From the NCBI GenBank assembly GCA_002401455.1, contig NVTE01000009.1, forward strand, positions 17,687 to 81,686: a stretch of 64,000 bases of DNA, in the 5' to 3' direction. Numbering within the stretch: position 1 is the stretch's first letter; the number at the start of each line of letters is the position of its first letter. The notes below the pieces were generated by a model. It made no database searches. It saw only the letters and a program-made list of their open reading frames with translations, and was not told the DNA's origin. The stretch comes from Alphaproteobacteria bacterium. Lineage in GTDB: Bacteria; Pseudomonadota; Alphaproteobacteria; Sphingomonadales; Emcibacteraceae. A program made the position numbers and the translations under genes. Of this stretch, positions 8,865-17,519 are shown one piece after another.

Positions 8865-8945
8865 ACAGACATATTCCTGCCCCATATGCCTGCCAATGTG
8901 GCCCTATTGAAACTATAAAATACACCAATTACCGGACCAGAATAT

Positions 8946-9605
8946 ATGCCTGAAGATCAGATGACACCCCCAAAAAAAACATTGTTCCAGCGGATGAAAA
9001 CCTATTTCATCACCGGCCTTGTCGTCGCCTCACCTGTGGGGATCACCATCTATCTGGCTCTGGCGTTCATTGACCTGATTGACCGCAACGTCAAACCCCT
9101 GATCCCCGATGCCTATAACCCCGAAACCTATCTGCCCTTCCCCCTGCCGGGCCTGGGCCTGGTGTTTCTGTTTTTGATGCTGACAGTGCTCGGATTTTTT
9201 GCCGCCAATTTTCTCGGCAAATATCTGATCCGGGTCGGCGAGCGACTGCTCAACCGCATGCCGGTAATCCGTAGCGTTTATAACACCCTGAAGCAAATTT
9301 TCGAGACCGTAATTTCCGAAAATAAAGGCAGTTTTCAGGAAGTGGTGCTGATCGAATATCCGCGCAAGGACCTGTGGGCCATCGCCTTCATCTCCGGGGA
9401 AAATACCGGAGAAATACAGGAAAAGCTGAGCCATGACGTGGTCAATGTCTTCCTGCCGACAACGCCAAATCCCACATCGGGCTTTCTGTTATTTGTGCCC
9501 CGGAAAGATATTATCCGGCTCGACATGAGCCCCGATGAGGGGGCAAAATATGTCATCTCAGCCGGCTTGGTCGACCCCAGCAACCTGCCCCGAAAAGAAG
9601 ACTGA
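8946..9605 (+). CDS. DUF502 family membrane protein
   Basis: 219-residue protein with two clear hydrophobic segments, YFITGLVVASPVGITIYLALAFIDLI and PLPGLGLVFLFLMLTVLGFFAANFLG, then the conserved motif ERLLNRMPVIRSVYNTLKQIFETV and a soluble C-terminal domain ending in SAGLVDP. This is the DUF502 pattern. The family commonly sits beside recG in alphaproteobacteria, as here, where it converges on recG with 6 bp between the stops. Molecular function is unknown; a role in membrane organisation has been suggested for relatives but nothing in the sequence tests it. The start ATG 8946 leaves an 81-bp gap after the GNAT gene. Confidence 0.85.
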   Translation: MPEDQMTPPKKTLFQRMKTYFITGLVVASPVGITIYLALAFIDLIDRNVKPLIPDAYNPETYLPFPLPGLGLVFLFLMLTVLGFFAANFLGKYLIRVGERLLNRMPVIRSVYNTLKQIFETVISENKGSFQEVVLIEYPRKDLWAIAFISGENTGEIQEKLSHDVVNVFLPTTPNPTSGFLLFVPRKDIIRLDMSPDEGAKYVISAGLVDPSNLPRKED

Positions 9606-9611
9606 AGCTCC

Positions 9612-11705
9612 TCAGCCTGAAGTCAGGTATTTAACCCCTTCGTCCCGTTCAAACAGATACAGCAGAACCCGCAGCGCCCGGCCACGGTCACTGTTCAGGT
9701 CCGGGTCTTTTTCCAGGATCAGCCGGGCATCATCCCGGGCCATGGCGATCAGAGGACCATGCTCCTCAATACTGGCGACCCGGAAGTCAGGCATACCGCT
9801 TTGCCGGGTGCCGAGCAATTCTCCGGCCCCGCGCAGGCGCAGGTCCTCTTCGGCGATCAGGAAACCGTCATCGGTCTCCCGCATGATTTTCAGACGGGCT
9901 TTTGCCGCCTCACCCTTTAAGGCACCATAGAGTAGTAAACAGGTGGATTTTTCCATCCCCCGCCCGACCCGGCCGCGCAACTGGTGTAATTGGGACAGGC
10001 CAAATCTTTCCGCATGCTCAATCACCATGATGCTGGCCTCGGGTACATCGACTCCGACCTCAACCACGGTGGTCGCTACCAGCACAGAAATCTCGCCCCG
10101 GACAAAATGGTCCATGACCGCATCTTTTTCTTTCGCCTTCATCTTGCCGTGAACCAGCCCGACCCGGGGGCCGAAAATCTGTTCCAAATGGCGAAAGCGC
10201 TCTTCTGCTGCCGCCAAGTCCAGCACCTCGGACTCTTCGACCAGCGGGCAGATCCAGAAGGCCCGGGTGCCAGCGTCCACCGCCCGGCGAATGCCCTGAA
10301 CCACATCATCAAGCCGGTTCAGGGGCACGACCCGGGTATCAATGGCTTTGCGTCCCGGTGGTTTTTCTGTCAGCTGCGAGACATCCATATCGCCGTACGC
10401 GGTCAGGGTCAGGGTCCGGGGAATCGGCGTCGCGGTCATGGCCAACACATCCATGGTCGTGCCCGGCCGCCCCTTGGCCGACAGGGCCATGCGCTGCTCA
10501 ACCCCGAATCGGTGCTGCTCATCGATGACCGCAAACCCCAGGTCATGATAGTGGACATCTTTCTGGAACAGGGCATGGGTGCCGACCAGAATGTCAATCT
10601 TGCCCGCCTGCAGATCGTCCAGCAGCAGGGCCCGGGCCTTGCCCTTGTCCCGGCCGGTCAGGATCGCGACCCGCACTTCCATGCCTGTCGTCATCTGGCA
10701 CAGGCCGGCATAATGCTGACGGGCTAATATTTCGGTCGGTGCGATCATCGCCGCCTGGACCCCGTTGCCGACCGCCACCAGCATAGCCAGCAGCGCGACC
10801 ACGGTCTTGCCGCTGCCCACATCGCCCTGCAGCAGGCGCATCATGGCAAAAGGCTGGGCCAGGTCCTGTTCAATCTCCGCCCCACTGCGCACCTGGGCCC
10901 CGGTCAACTGATAGGGCAGGTTATCCAAAAGCTGTTGTTTCAGGGGACCCTTGGCGATCAGGGACCGGCCTTTTTTCTTTTGATTCTGCCGGCGCATGAT
11001 CTCCAGCGCCAGCTGGTTGGCCAGAAATTCATCATAGGCCAGCCGGGTCCGGGCCAGGCTAGCCGCCAACAGGTCCGCCGGGCTTTCTGGCTGATGGGCA
11101 TTTTTCATGGCCTCAATCCAGCTGGGCCAGCCTTCCCGTTTCAGCAAGGGCGCATCCTGCCATTCGGGCAGGTCGACCAAACGGTCAAGGGCACCCCGGA
11201 CAATCTTGGCCATGACCTTGCCACTGATGCCGGCGGTCAGCGGATAGACCGGCTCGACCCCGGGAATCTGGCCCCGCTGTTCCGGCAGCAGCATATAGTC
11301 CGGGTGGGTCATTTGAAGCTGGGAATTATAGACCTCGACCCGGCCACTGATCAGGCGCAGCTCGCCCTCGGGCAGTTGGCGCTGGATATAGTCGCCCTTG
11401 ACATGAAAAAAGATCAGCTGCAATTTGCCCGTATCATCATGGCACCAGACCCGGTAGGGCCGCTTGCTGCCCCGGGGTGGAATATCATGGTCATCGATGG
11501 TCACCTCAACCGTGACGATCTGGTCATAGGTGATATCGGTCAGCGCCGGACTGGCACTGCGGTCGATGATATCCACCGGCAAATGCCAGAATAGGTCCAG
11601 CACCCGGCGGCCGATGATTTTCTCCAGCAGGGTAGCAATCCGCCCGCCGACACCGGGCAGACTGATCGTATCGGCAAAAAAGGGATATAATATTTCTGGA
11701 CGCAT
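9612..11705 (-). CDS. recG: ATP-dependent DNA helicase RecG
   Basis: RecG branch-migrating helicase, 697 residues, which remodels stalled forks and Holliday junctions. There is an N-terminal wedge/OB domain (LPGVGGRIATLLEKIIGRRVLDLFWHLP at the start). The SF2 motor follows, with Walker A LLQGDVGSGKTVVALLAML, DEQHRFGVEQR (motif II variant), TATPIPRTL (motif III), the C-terminal helicase motif QLRGRVGRGMEKSTCLLLY, and the TRQSG wedge-contact segment near the end. Length is normal. It is transcribed away from sdhE-mfd, and this divergent recG / sdhE-mfd arrangement is a common alphaproteobacterial block. Confidence 0.97.
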   Translation of the reverse strand: MRPEILYPFFADTISLPGVGGRIATLLEKIIGRRVLDLFWHLPVDIIDRSASPALTDITYDQIVTVEVTIDDHDIPPRGSKRPYRVWCHDDTGKLQLIFFHVKGDYIQRQLPEGELRLISGRVEVYNSQLQMTHPDYMLLPEQRGQIPGVEPVYPLTAGISGKVMAKIVRGALDRLVDLPEWQDAPLLKREGWPSWIEAMKNAHQPESPADLLAASLARTRLAYDEFLANQLALEIMRRQNQKKKGRSLIAKGPLKQQLLDNLPYQLTGAQVRSGAEIEQDLAQPFAMMRLLQGDVGSGKTVVALLAMLVAVGNGVQAAMIAPTEILARQHYAGLCQMTTGMEVRVAILTGRDKGKARALLLDDLQAGKIDILVGTHALFQKDVHYHDLGFAVIDEQHRFGVEQRMALSAKGRPGTTMDVLAMTATPIPRTLTLTAYGDMDVSQLTEKPPGRKAIDTRVVPLNRLDDVVQGIRRAVDAGTRAFWICPLVEESEVLDLAAAEERFRHLEQIFGPRVGLVHGKMKAKEKDAVMDHFVRGEISVLVATTVVEVGVDVPEASIMVIEHAERFGLSQLHQLRGRVGRGMEKSTCLLLYGALKGEAAKARLKIMRETDDGFLIAEEDLRLRGAGELLGTRQSGMPDFRVASIEEHGPLIAMARDDARLILEKDPDLNSDRGRALRVLLYLFERDEGVKYLTSG

Positions 11706-11789
11706 GCGTTTATATTTGATTCATGTTGCTATTTTTCCTATCACTACCCTAAACCTTTAACCCTGAACCCACAATAGATTGTAGCAGCT

Positions 11790-12107
11790 ATGCCCTCATT
11801 TGATGCCCCCGGCTTTATCGAACCCGCTATCGACGACAGCGAGTCCCTCGTGATTCGCCGCAAACGGCTGAAATTCAGAAGCCAGCACCGGGGCATCAAG
11901 GAAGCTGATATCCTGCTGGGCCATTTCGCCGACCGCCATGTGGACGGACTCAGTGTGCCGCAACTGGACCGCTATGAGAATCTGCTGCGCGAACCGGACC
12001 TGAAAATTGTCGCCTGGATCACCAAGGACGCCCCGGCTCCGGAACATTTACAGAATGATGTTATGGACATGCTACAAGCCCTCGATTACCTCAAGATTAT
12101 CACGTGA
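11790..12107 (+). CDS. sdhE: FAD assembly factor SdhE
   Basis: 105-residue member of the SdhE/Sdh5/YgfY family, which helps covalently attach FAD to succinate dehydrogenase flavoprotein SdhA. The signature RGxxE motif is present in RSQHRGIKEADILLGHFAD, and the remainder is the expected helical bundle (LSVPQLDRYENLLREPD, DVMDMLQALDYL). It starts in the short divergent spacer with recG and overlaps mfd by four bases (GTGA), implying coupled translation. The N-terminal about 15 residues extend beyond the usual core. The gene is regularly found between recG and mfd in this class. Confidence 0.93.
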   Translation: MPSFDAPGFIEPAIDDSESLVIRRKRLKFRSQHRGIKEADILLGHFADRHVDGLSVPQLDRYENLLREPDLKIVAWITKDAPAPEHLQNDVMDMLQALDYLKIIT

Positions 12108-15100
12108 ATAAAACCGAGCAATTCATAAACGCCGAGGTGCCGCTGCAGGTGGCGTCCACGCCCGAGGGCATGGACGCGCTGTTCCTGGCCCAACTGCTGA
12201 ATCCTGGCAAGTCTTCTGAAGGGCCAAATACCCTGCTGCATATTGCCCGTGATGATCACCGCATGAGCAACCTGGCCGACCTGGTGGCCTTCTTCTCGCC
12301 GGAGACTGAAATCCTCACCTTCCCGGCCTGGGACTGCCTGCCTTATGACCGGGTATCACCCAATCCCGACATCAGCGCCAGCCGTATGGCGACCCTGAGC
12401 CGTCTGGTCTGGGACCCGGCACCAACGACAACCAAACGGCTGGTCCTGACCACCATCAATGCCGCCACCCAGATGATCCCGGAGCGCGACTCCCTCCGTA
12501 ACCTGTCCTTCTCCGCCAAGGTCGGCGACCAGCTTGATGTGGAAAAGATGGCGGCATTTCTCAGCCGCAATGGTTACGCCCGGTCCAGCACCGTCATGGA
12601 GCATGGCGATTTTGCCATTCGCGGCGGCCTGATTGATATCTTCCCCGCCGGCCAGGAAACCCCGGTCCGCATCGACCTGTGGGGCGACACCATCGACGTG
12701 ATCCGGCGCTTTGACCCGATCAGCCAGCGCACCGCCGACAAGATCGACGACATCTCGCTGGTGCCCATGAGCGAGGTGATCCTGGACGAGGACAGCATCC
12801 GCCGCTTTCGCGGGGCCTATGTGCGGGAATTCGGCACGGTTCTCAACCAGGACCCGCTGTATGAGGCGGTCAAGGAAGGCCGCAAGCATCAGGGCATGGA
12901 ACATTGGCTGCCCTATTTTCATTATAAGCTCGAAACCCTGTTTGACTATCTGCCCGGCTGTCCGGTCAGCATGGACCATCTGACCACAGAGGCCTTCGCC
13001 GACCGCCTGACCGCCATCAAGGACTATTACCAGTCCCGGAAAGACGCCTACAGTCAATCGAGCAAGAGATCTGGCAAGGGCGCGGCCACCAACCTGTCGA
13101 GCTATAAACCGCTGCCGCCGGAAAAATTATACCTGACCGCCGACCAGTGGCAGACCTGGTGCGAAGCCCGGAAAATTCATCAGTTCACCAGCTTCCGCGC
13201 CCCCCCCGCCACCAATCATATGGAGCTGGACGGCAAGGTCGGCCGGGATTTTGCCCCCGAACGCCATGACCCGAAACAGAATGTCTATGACGCCCTGCGC
13301 CAGCATTGTGTCAAGCTGCAGGGCCAGGGCAGACAGGTCCTGATCGCCTCCTATAGTGCCGGATCACAGAACCGGCTGGCCCTGGTGCTGAAAGAGCACG
13401 GCATGGCCAACCATCTGGAGCTGGACAGTTGGGCCCAGGTTAAATCTGGGCGGCAAAACCTGGCACCGGGCACCATCGGCCTGATCGTCCTGCCGCTGGA
13501 ACATGGCTTTGACACCGGAGATCTGGTGATCATCGCCGAGCAGGATATCCTCGGCGATCGCCTGGTGCGCAAGGTCCGCAAATCCCGCAAGGCAGAAAAT
13601 TTCATCAGCGAAGCCTCGGCCATCACCCCCGGCGACCTGGTGGTCCATCTGGACCACGGCATCGGCCGTTATGAGGGCCTGCTCACCATTGACGTGAGTG
13701 GCGCGGCCCATGACTGTGTCCACCTGACCTATCACGGCGGCGACAAGCTTTATGTGCCGGTGGAAAATATCGAAATCCTCAGCCGCTATGGCTCCGAGGG
13801 CAGCGACGGCCAGCTGGACAAGCTGGGCGGTGTCGCCTGGCAGGGTCGTAAAGCCAAGCTGAAAATGCGCATCCGGGATATGGCCGACCAGTTAATCAAG
13901 GTTGCCGCCCAACGGGCCCTGCGCAAAGGGGCCGTCATTCTGCCACCCGAAGGCCTATATGATGAATTCTGCGCCCGCTTCCCCTATACGGAAACCGATG
14001 ACCAGTTGCGCTCCATCGCCGATGTGATCAAAGACCTGGGCAGTGGCAAGCCCATGGACCGGCTAATCTGTGGTGATGTGGGCTTTGGTAAAACCGAAAT
14101 TGCCCTGCGCACGGCGTTTCTGGCGGTCATGGAGGGCTATCAGGTGGCGGTCATCGCCCCAACCACCCTGCTGGCCCGTCAGCATTTTAAGACCTTTACT
14201 GATCGCTTCCAAGGCCTGCCGGTGAAAATCGGCCATCTGTCCCGGCTGGTGCCGTCCAAAATCCAGAAGTTGACCAAGGACGAGATGGAAAGGGGCACCT
14301 GCGAGATCGTCATCGGCACCCATGCCCTGCTCAGCAAAACCATTCGTTTCAAGAACCTGGGCATGATCATCATTGATGAGGAACAGCATTTTGGCGTGGT
14401 CCATAAAGAACGCCTGAAAAAGATGAAACATGACGTTCATGTGCTGACCCTGACCGCGACCCCGATCCCGCGCACCCTGCAGCTGGCCATGAGTGGCATG
14501 CGCGGCCTGAGCCTGATTGCGACCCCGCCGGTGGACCGGTTGGCGATCCGGACCTTTGTCCTGCCCATGGACAGCCTGGTGATCCGCGAAGCCCTGATGC
14601 GGGAACATTACCGGGGCGGCCAAAGTTTTTACGTCTGTCCCCGGGTCGCCGACCTGAAGGAAATTGAAGATTTCCTGAAAGAACATGTACCCGAAGTCAA
14701 GGCTGTCACCGCCCACGGCCAGATGCCCCCGACCCAGATCGAGGACATCATGAATGCTTTCTATGACGGCAAATATGATGTGCTGATTTCCACCACCATC
14801 GTCGAATCGGGTCTGGATATTCCGACCGCCAATACCATGGTCATTCACCGGGCGGATATGTTCGGTCTGGCCCAGCTCTATCAGTTGCGCGGCCGGGTTG
14901 GTCGCTCGAAAATCCGCGCCTATGCCTATCTGACCCTGGAACCGCGCCGCCTGCCGACGCCCCAGGCGGAAAAACGCCTGCAGGTCCTGCAGACCCTGGA
15001 CACCCTGGGCGCGGGCTTCAGCCTGGCCAGTCATGACCTTGATATCCGCGGCGCCGGCAACCTGCTGGGCGAAGAACAGTCGGGCCATATCAAGGAAGTC

Positions 15101-15634
15101 GGCATGGAGCTCTATCAGCAGATGCTGGAAGAAGCCGTGGCCCAGGCCCGGACCGGCATCACCGATGAAGAAATCGACGGCGTCTGGTCGCCCCAGATCA
15201 ATGTGGGGGCCACGGTGCTGATACCTGAAAGCTATGTGCCCGACCTGAACCTGCGCATGTCGCTCTACCGACGGCTGGCCGACCTCAGCAACCGTCAGGA
15301 AATTGATGGCTTTGGTGCCGAACTGATTGACCGCTTTGGTGACCTGCCCGAGGAGGTGGAGCATCTGCTGAAAATCATCCTGATCAAGCATTTCTGCCGC
15401 CTGGCCGGGATTGAGAAAATCGAAACCGGCCCCAAGGGCGCCATTGTCACCTTCCGCAAATCAAAATTTGCCAATCCGGCCGGTCTGGTTGAGTTCATCA
15501 GCGCCCAGTCCACGGTCACCAAGCTGCGCTCTGATCACCGGCTGGTCTATGTCCGCAAATGGGCGAAGATTGAGAATCGGCTGCAGGGATCCCTGAACCT
15601 GGCCCATGCCTTAGCTAAGGCGGCGGAAATTTAG
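12104..15634 (+). CDS. mfd: Transcription-repair coupling factor Mfd
   Basis: Mfd, 1176 residues, displaces RNA polymerase stalled at lesions and recruits UvrA. The domains run in order: an N-terminal UvrB-like module (SPETEILTFPAWDCLPYDRVSPN), the RNA-polymerase-interaction domain (ITPGDLVVHLDHGIGRYEGL), and the RecG-like SF2 translocase with Walker A LICGDVGFGKTEIALRTAF, the motif IIDEEQHFGVVHKERLK, TATPIPRTLQLAMSG and QLRGRVGRSKIRAYAYL. A TRCF C-terminal domain (EVEHLLKIILIKHFCRLAGIEKI) closes the protein. The GTG start overlaps the sdhE stop. Length is standard. Confidence 0.97.
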   Translation: MNKTEQFINAEVPLQVASTPEGMDALFLAQLLNPGKSSEGPNTLLHIARDDHRMSNLADLVAFFSPETEILTFPAWDCLPYDRVSPNPDISASRMATLSRLVWDPAPTTTKRLVLTTINAATQMIPERDSLRNLSFSAKVGDQLDVEKMAAFLSRNGYARSSTVMEHGDFAIRGGLIDIFPAGQETPVRIDLWGDTIDVIRRFDPISQRTADKIDDISLVPMSEVILDEDSIRRFRGAYVREFGTVLNQDPLYEAVKEGRKHQGMEHWLPYFHYKLETLFDYLPGCPVSMDHLTTEAFADRLTAIKDYYQSRKDAYSQSSKRSGKGAATNLSSYKPLPPEKLYLTADQWQTWCEARKIHQFTSFRAPPATNHMELDGKVGRDFAPERHDPKQNVYDALRQHCVKLQGQGRQVLIASYSAGSQNRLALVLKEHGMANHLELDSWAQVKSGRQNLAPGTIGLIVLPLEHGFDTGDLVIIAEQDILGDRLVRKVRKSRKAENFISEASAITPGDLVVHLDHGIGRYEGLLTIDVSGAAHDCVHLTYHGGDKLYVPVENIEILSRYGSEGSDGQLDKLGGVAWQGRKAKLKMRIRDMADQLIKVAAQRALRKGAVILPPEGLYDEFCARFPYTETDDQLRSIADVIKDLGSGKPMDRLICGDVGFGKTEIALRTAFLAVMEGYQVAVIAPTTLLARQHFKTFTDRFQGLPVKIGHLSRLVPSKIQKLTKDEMERGTCEIVIGTHALLSKTIRFKNLGMIIIDEEQHFGVVHKERLKKMKHDVHVLTLTATPIPRTLQLAMSGMRGLSLIATPPVDRLAIRTFVLPMDSLVIREALMREHYRGGQSFYVCPRVADLKEIEDFLKEHVPEVKAVTAHGQMPPTQIEDIMNAFYDGKYDVLISTTIVESGLDIPTANTMVIHRADMFGLAQLYQLRGRVGRSKIRAYAYLTLEPRRLPTPQAEKRLQVLQTLDTLGAGFSLASHDLDIRGAGNLLGEEQSGHIKEVGMELYQQMLEEAVAQARTGITDEEIDGVWSPQINVGATVLIPESYVPDLNLRMSLYRRLADLSNRQEIDGFGAELIDRFGDLPEEVEHLLKIILIKHFCRLAGIEKIETGPKGAIVTFRKSKFANPAGLVEFISAQSTVTKLRSDHRLVYVRKWAKIENRLQGSLNLAHALAKAAEI

Positions 15635-15742
15635 GGCCATGACATAGATACAATCTTTATCTTTTATTAAGCCATTATTAGACTTGCCCCCCTATAGTTC
15701 AGGGAATCAGGTCAGAGGACCGCATTCCAGGGAAAGAACATA

Positions 15743-16144
15743 ATGTTCAAGGCGCTGCAGACAAGTGTATCAGGCTTAATTGCTTCCAGCACCCGCTTAA
15801 ACGTGGCGGCGAGCAATATCGTCAATGCCCGTGTCGCCTCCTCCCCCAAGGGCACCACCGGCCCCCGGCAGACCTTCAGGGCAGGTTACAGCCCCCAGCG
15901 GGTGGCCCAAACCACCACAGCCGGCGGCGGCGTCCGGGCCACCGGGGCCCCGGTATCCCCGGCCAGCCTGTCCGTCTATGATCCGACCTCGCCTTTTGCC
16001 AATGAACAGGGCGCGGTTGATATGCCCAATGTCTCCCTGCCCGTTGAAATTTCAGAATTGAGAAGAGCCCGCCATGCCTATGAGGCCAATGCCAAGGTCA
16101 TAAAAACTCTGGATGATACCTTCAAAACTCTCCTGAAAATTTAG
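15743..16144 (+). CDS. FlgC/FlgG-type flagellar rod protein, orphan
   Basis: 133-residue axial protein. The N-terminal rod motif SVSGLIASSTRLNVAASNIVNA and the C-terminal motif EISELRRARHAYEANAKVIKTLDDTFKTLL are the two conserved ends of flagellar rod/hook proteins. The middle is Gly/Pro/Thr-rich and disordered-looking (SSPKGTTGPRQTFRAGYSPQ). Length and layout are nearest FlgC, but a separate bona fide flgC lies in the flagellar operon at 46633-47040, so this is an extra rod-like protein outside that operon. It is followed by a receiver/HPt-like pair. Likely exported through the flagellar apparatus; exact role unknown. Confidence 0.78.
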   Translation: MFKALQTSVSGLIASSTRLNVAASNIVNARVASSPKGTTGPRQTFRAGYSPQRVAQTTTAGGGVRATGAPVSPASLSVYDPTSPFANEQGAVDMPNVSLPVEISELRRARHAYEANAKVIKTLDDTFKTLLKI

Positions 16145-16316
16145 CAGATATTAATCTCTCCCCCCTATAATGACACGGTCTATCTGAGTACGGCTTATGA
16201 CCGACCTATGTCTTTCTTCTAGTTGCCAATGATTTTATTATTTTATACACTTTCAGATCAGCGCCTTTGGGCGCCTTAAGGGCTCTTAAAGCCAATAATG
16301 ACTAGGGATTAGATCA

Positions 16317-16871
16317 ATTAAGTCGGAATTTACACATAAAAAAATCCTCATCGTTGATGATGATGTTTTTTTAGCAAAAATCACCCGGTCCATCCTTGAG
16401 ATGTTTGAGGTCTCCTCCGTGCGCCTTGCCGCCAGCAATGCTGAGGCGATCCTCTTATTGGATAATCACAGATTTGATTGTATTTTTGTCGACAATATGA
16501 TGAGCGAGAAAAATGGCCTGGACCTGACCCGACATATTCGCGGGTCAGAAGAGCAGCCAAATCAAAAATCCGCTATTATTCTCTGCACCGCCTTCACCGG
16601 GCTGAAGTCGATTATTCAAGCAAGGGACGCCGGGGTAACCGAGATTTTGGCCAAGCCGGTATCCCCGGACCAGATTATGGAAAAATTGGGCAATGCCCTC
16701 TTCAGTCAGCGCAATTTTATTGATACCGATGTCTATGCCGGACCCGACCGCCGACGTCGCATGCGGGGGGCTTTTAGCACCAATGAGCGGCGCAAGGAAA
16801 ACCCCGCCCCCAGCACAGAGGAAGCCGACAAAAATGAGGATGGCGTCCCTCAGGATCAAAAGAGAGCTTAA
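16317..16871 (+). CDS. Single-domain response regulator with apparent ATT start
   Basis: CheY-like receiver protein. The ORF track begins at ATG 16401, but the same frame continues upstream through KKILIVDDDVFLAKITRSIL, the obligatory first beta strand and acidic pocket of a receiver, up to a TGA at 16299. Between that stop and ATG 16401 there is no ATG, GTG or TTG. The best start is ATT 16317, preceded by AGGGA at 16304-16308 with an 8-base spacer, giving 184 residues. With that start the phospho-acceptor is Asp59 (IFVDNMM), with Thr91 and Lys113 (LAKPVS) also conserved. The tail after residue about 135 is basic then Glu/Pro-rich (YAGPDRRRRMRG) with no output domain. The next ATG abuts its stop. 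Confidence 0.78.
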   Translation: MKSEFTHKKILIVDDDVFLAKITRSILEMFEVSSVRLAASNAEAILLLDNHRFDCIFVDNMMSEKNGLDLTRHIRGSEEQPNQKSAIILCTAFTGLKSIIQARDAGVTEILAKPVSPDQIMEKLGNALFSQRNFIDTDVYAGPDRRRRMRGAFSTNERRKENPAPSTEEADKNEDGVPQDQKRA

Positions 16872-17273
16872 ATGGTGATGAATAATTATACCCCCCAACA
16901 GCAAAAGATGCTGCGCCAGGCTCAGGCCGTCATTGATGACGCGAGTGATACCTATGATGAAATATTAAAGGCCCATATTCGGGACTTGAAAGAATCACTG
17001 GCCGAAGGAAACCTGACTGAGTCCTGTCGGGTCTGCTACCGCATCCAGACCCAGGCCACCACATTTGGCTGGCCCCTGGCCTCCGAGATCGCCGGCTGGT
17101 TCAAAAGGCTGCTGAATAGCCAACAGGACAAGGGGCTGGATTCTGCCATCAACGGTTTATTCCTCGACAGTTTAGACATCCTCATCACAGAAGACCTGAA
17201 ATCCGACTCCCAAGCTGCCATCAAACTCTGCCTTCACATCGAGTCTGAACTGAAAGCCACAGAAAGTCCTTAA
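16872..17273 (+). CDS. HPt-like helical protein lacking the phospho-acceptor His
   Basis: 133-residue all-helical protein, start ATG immediately after the receiver gene's stop. The segment CRVCYRIQTQATTFGWPLAS lines up with the histidine-phosphotransfer motif AHxLKGxAxxFG: spacing, the TFG turn and flanking helices fit, but the His position is Tyr56 and the LKG is IQT. It therefore looks like a pseudo-HPt domain that could bind the neighbouring receiver without relaying phosphate. This is a motif-level reading made by eye; a similarity search could instead place it in an unrelated helical family. A short coiled region precedes the motif (YDEILKAHIRDLKESLAEG). Confidence 0.5.
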   Translation: MVMNNYTPQQQKMLRQAQAVIDDASDTYDEILKAHIRDLKESLAEGNLTESCRVCYRIQTQATTFGWPLASEIAGWFKRLLNSQQDKGLDSAINGLFLDSLDILITEDLKSDSQAAIKLCLHIESELKATESP

Positions 17274-17519
17274 CATGAGCCAGAAAGGACCGGCTTTATT
17301 CGTAGTGCAACGCCTGAATATGGTCCGGCTCTTCATCATTTTACGTCTCCGATTCTATACTCGGACACCCCTTAACAGACTGCACAGTTTTTTAGAACCA
17401 CCTTAAAGTTAATGAACCAGCCCCCCCCCTGGACAGGTGTTTGCTTGACTTTGTTATTGAGAACAATATCTTGGTCATATTAGCTGAGCAGATAGGATTG
17501 TATAATCCGCTTTGTTGTA
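17274..17519 (+). promoter_or_regulatory. Island left boundary and putative promoter (TATAAT at 17501-17506)
   Basis: Non-coding 246-bp spacer between the receiver/HPt-like pair and the accessory genes. It holds a homopolymer C tract near 17420, a TTGACT hexamer (about 17444) and a perfect TATAAT at 17501-17506. The TATAAT lies only about 13 bases before ATG 17520, which has no Shine-Dalgarno, so the message would be almost leaderless if this hexamer is the -10. The -35 paired with it (TATTAG at 17 bp) is poor. Assignment is by pattern only. Confidence 0.35.

Noticed and set aside
14063-15391. 442-aa minus-strand ORF
   Set aside because: Lies entirely antisense to mfd; His/Gln/Gly-rich composition with no domain, a reading-frame shadow of a GC-skewed gene.
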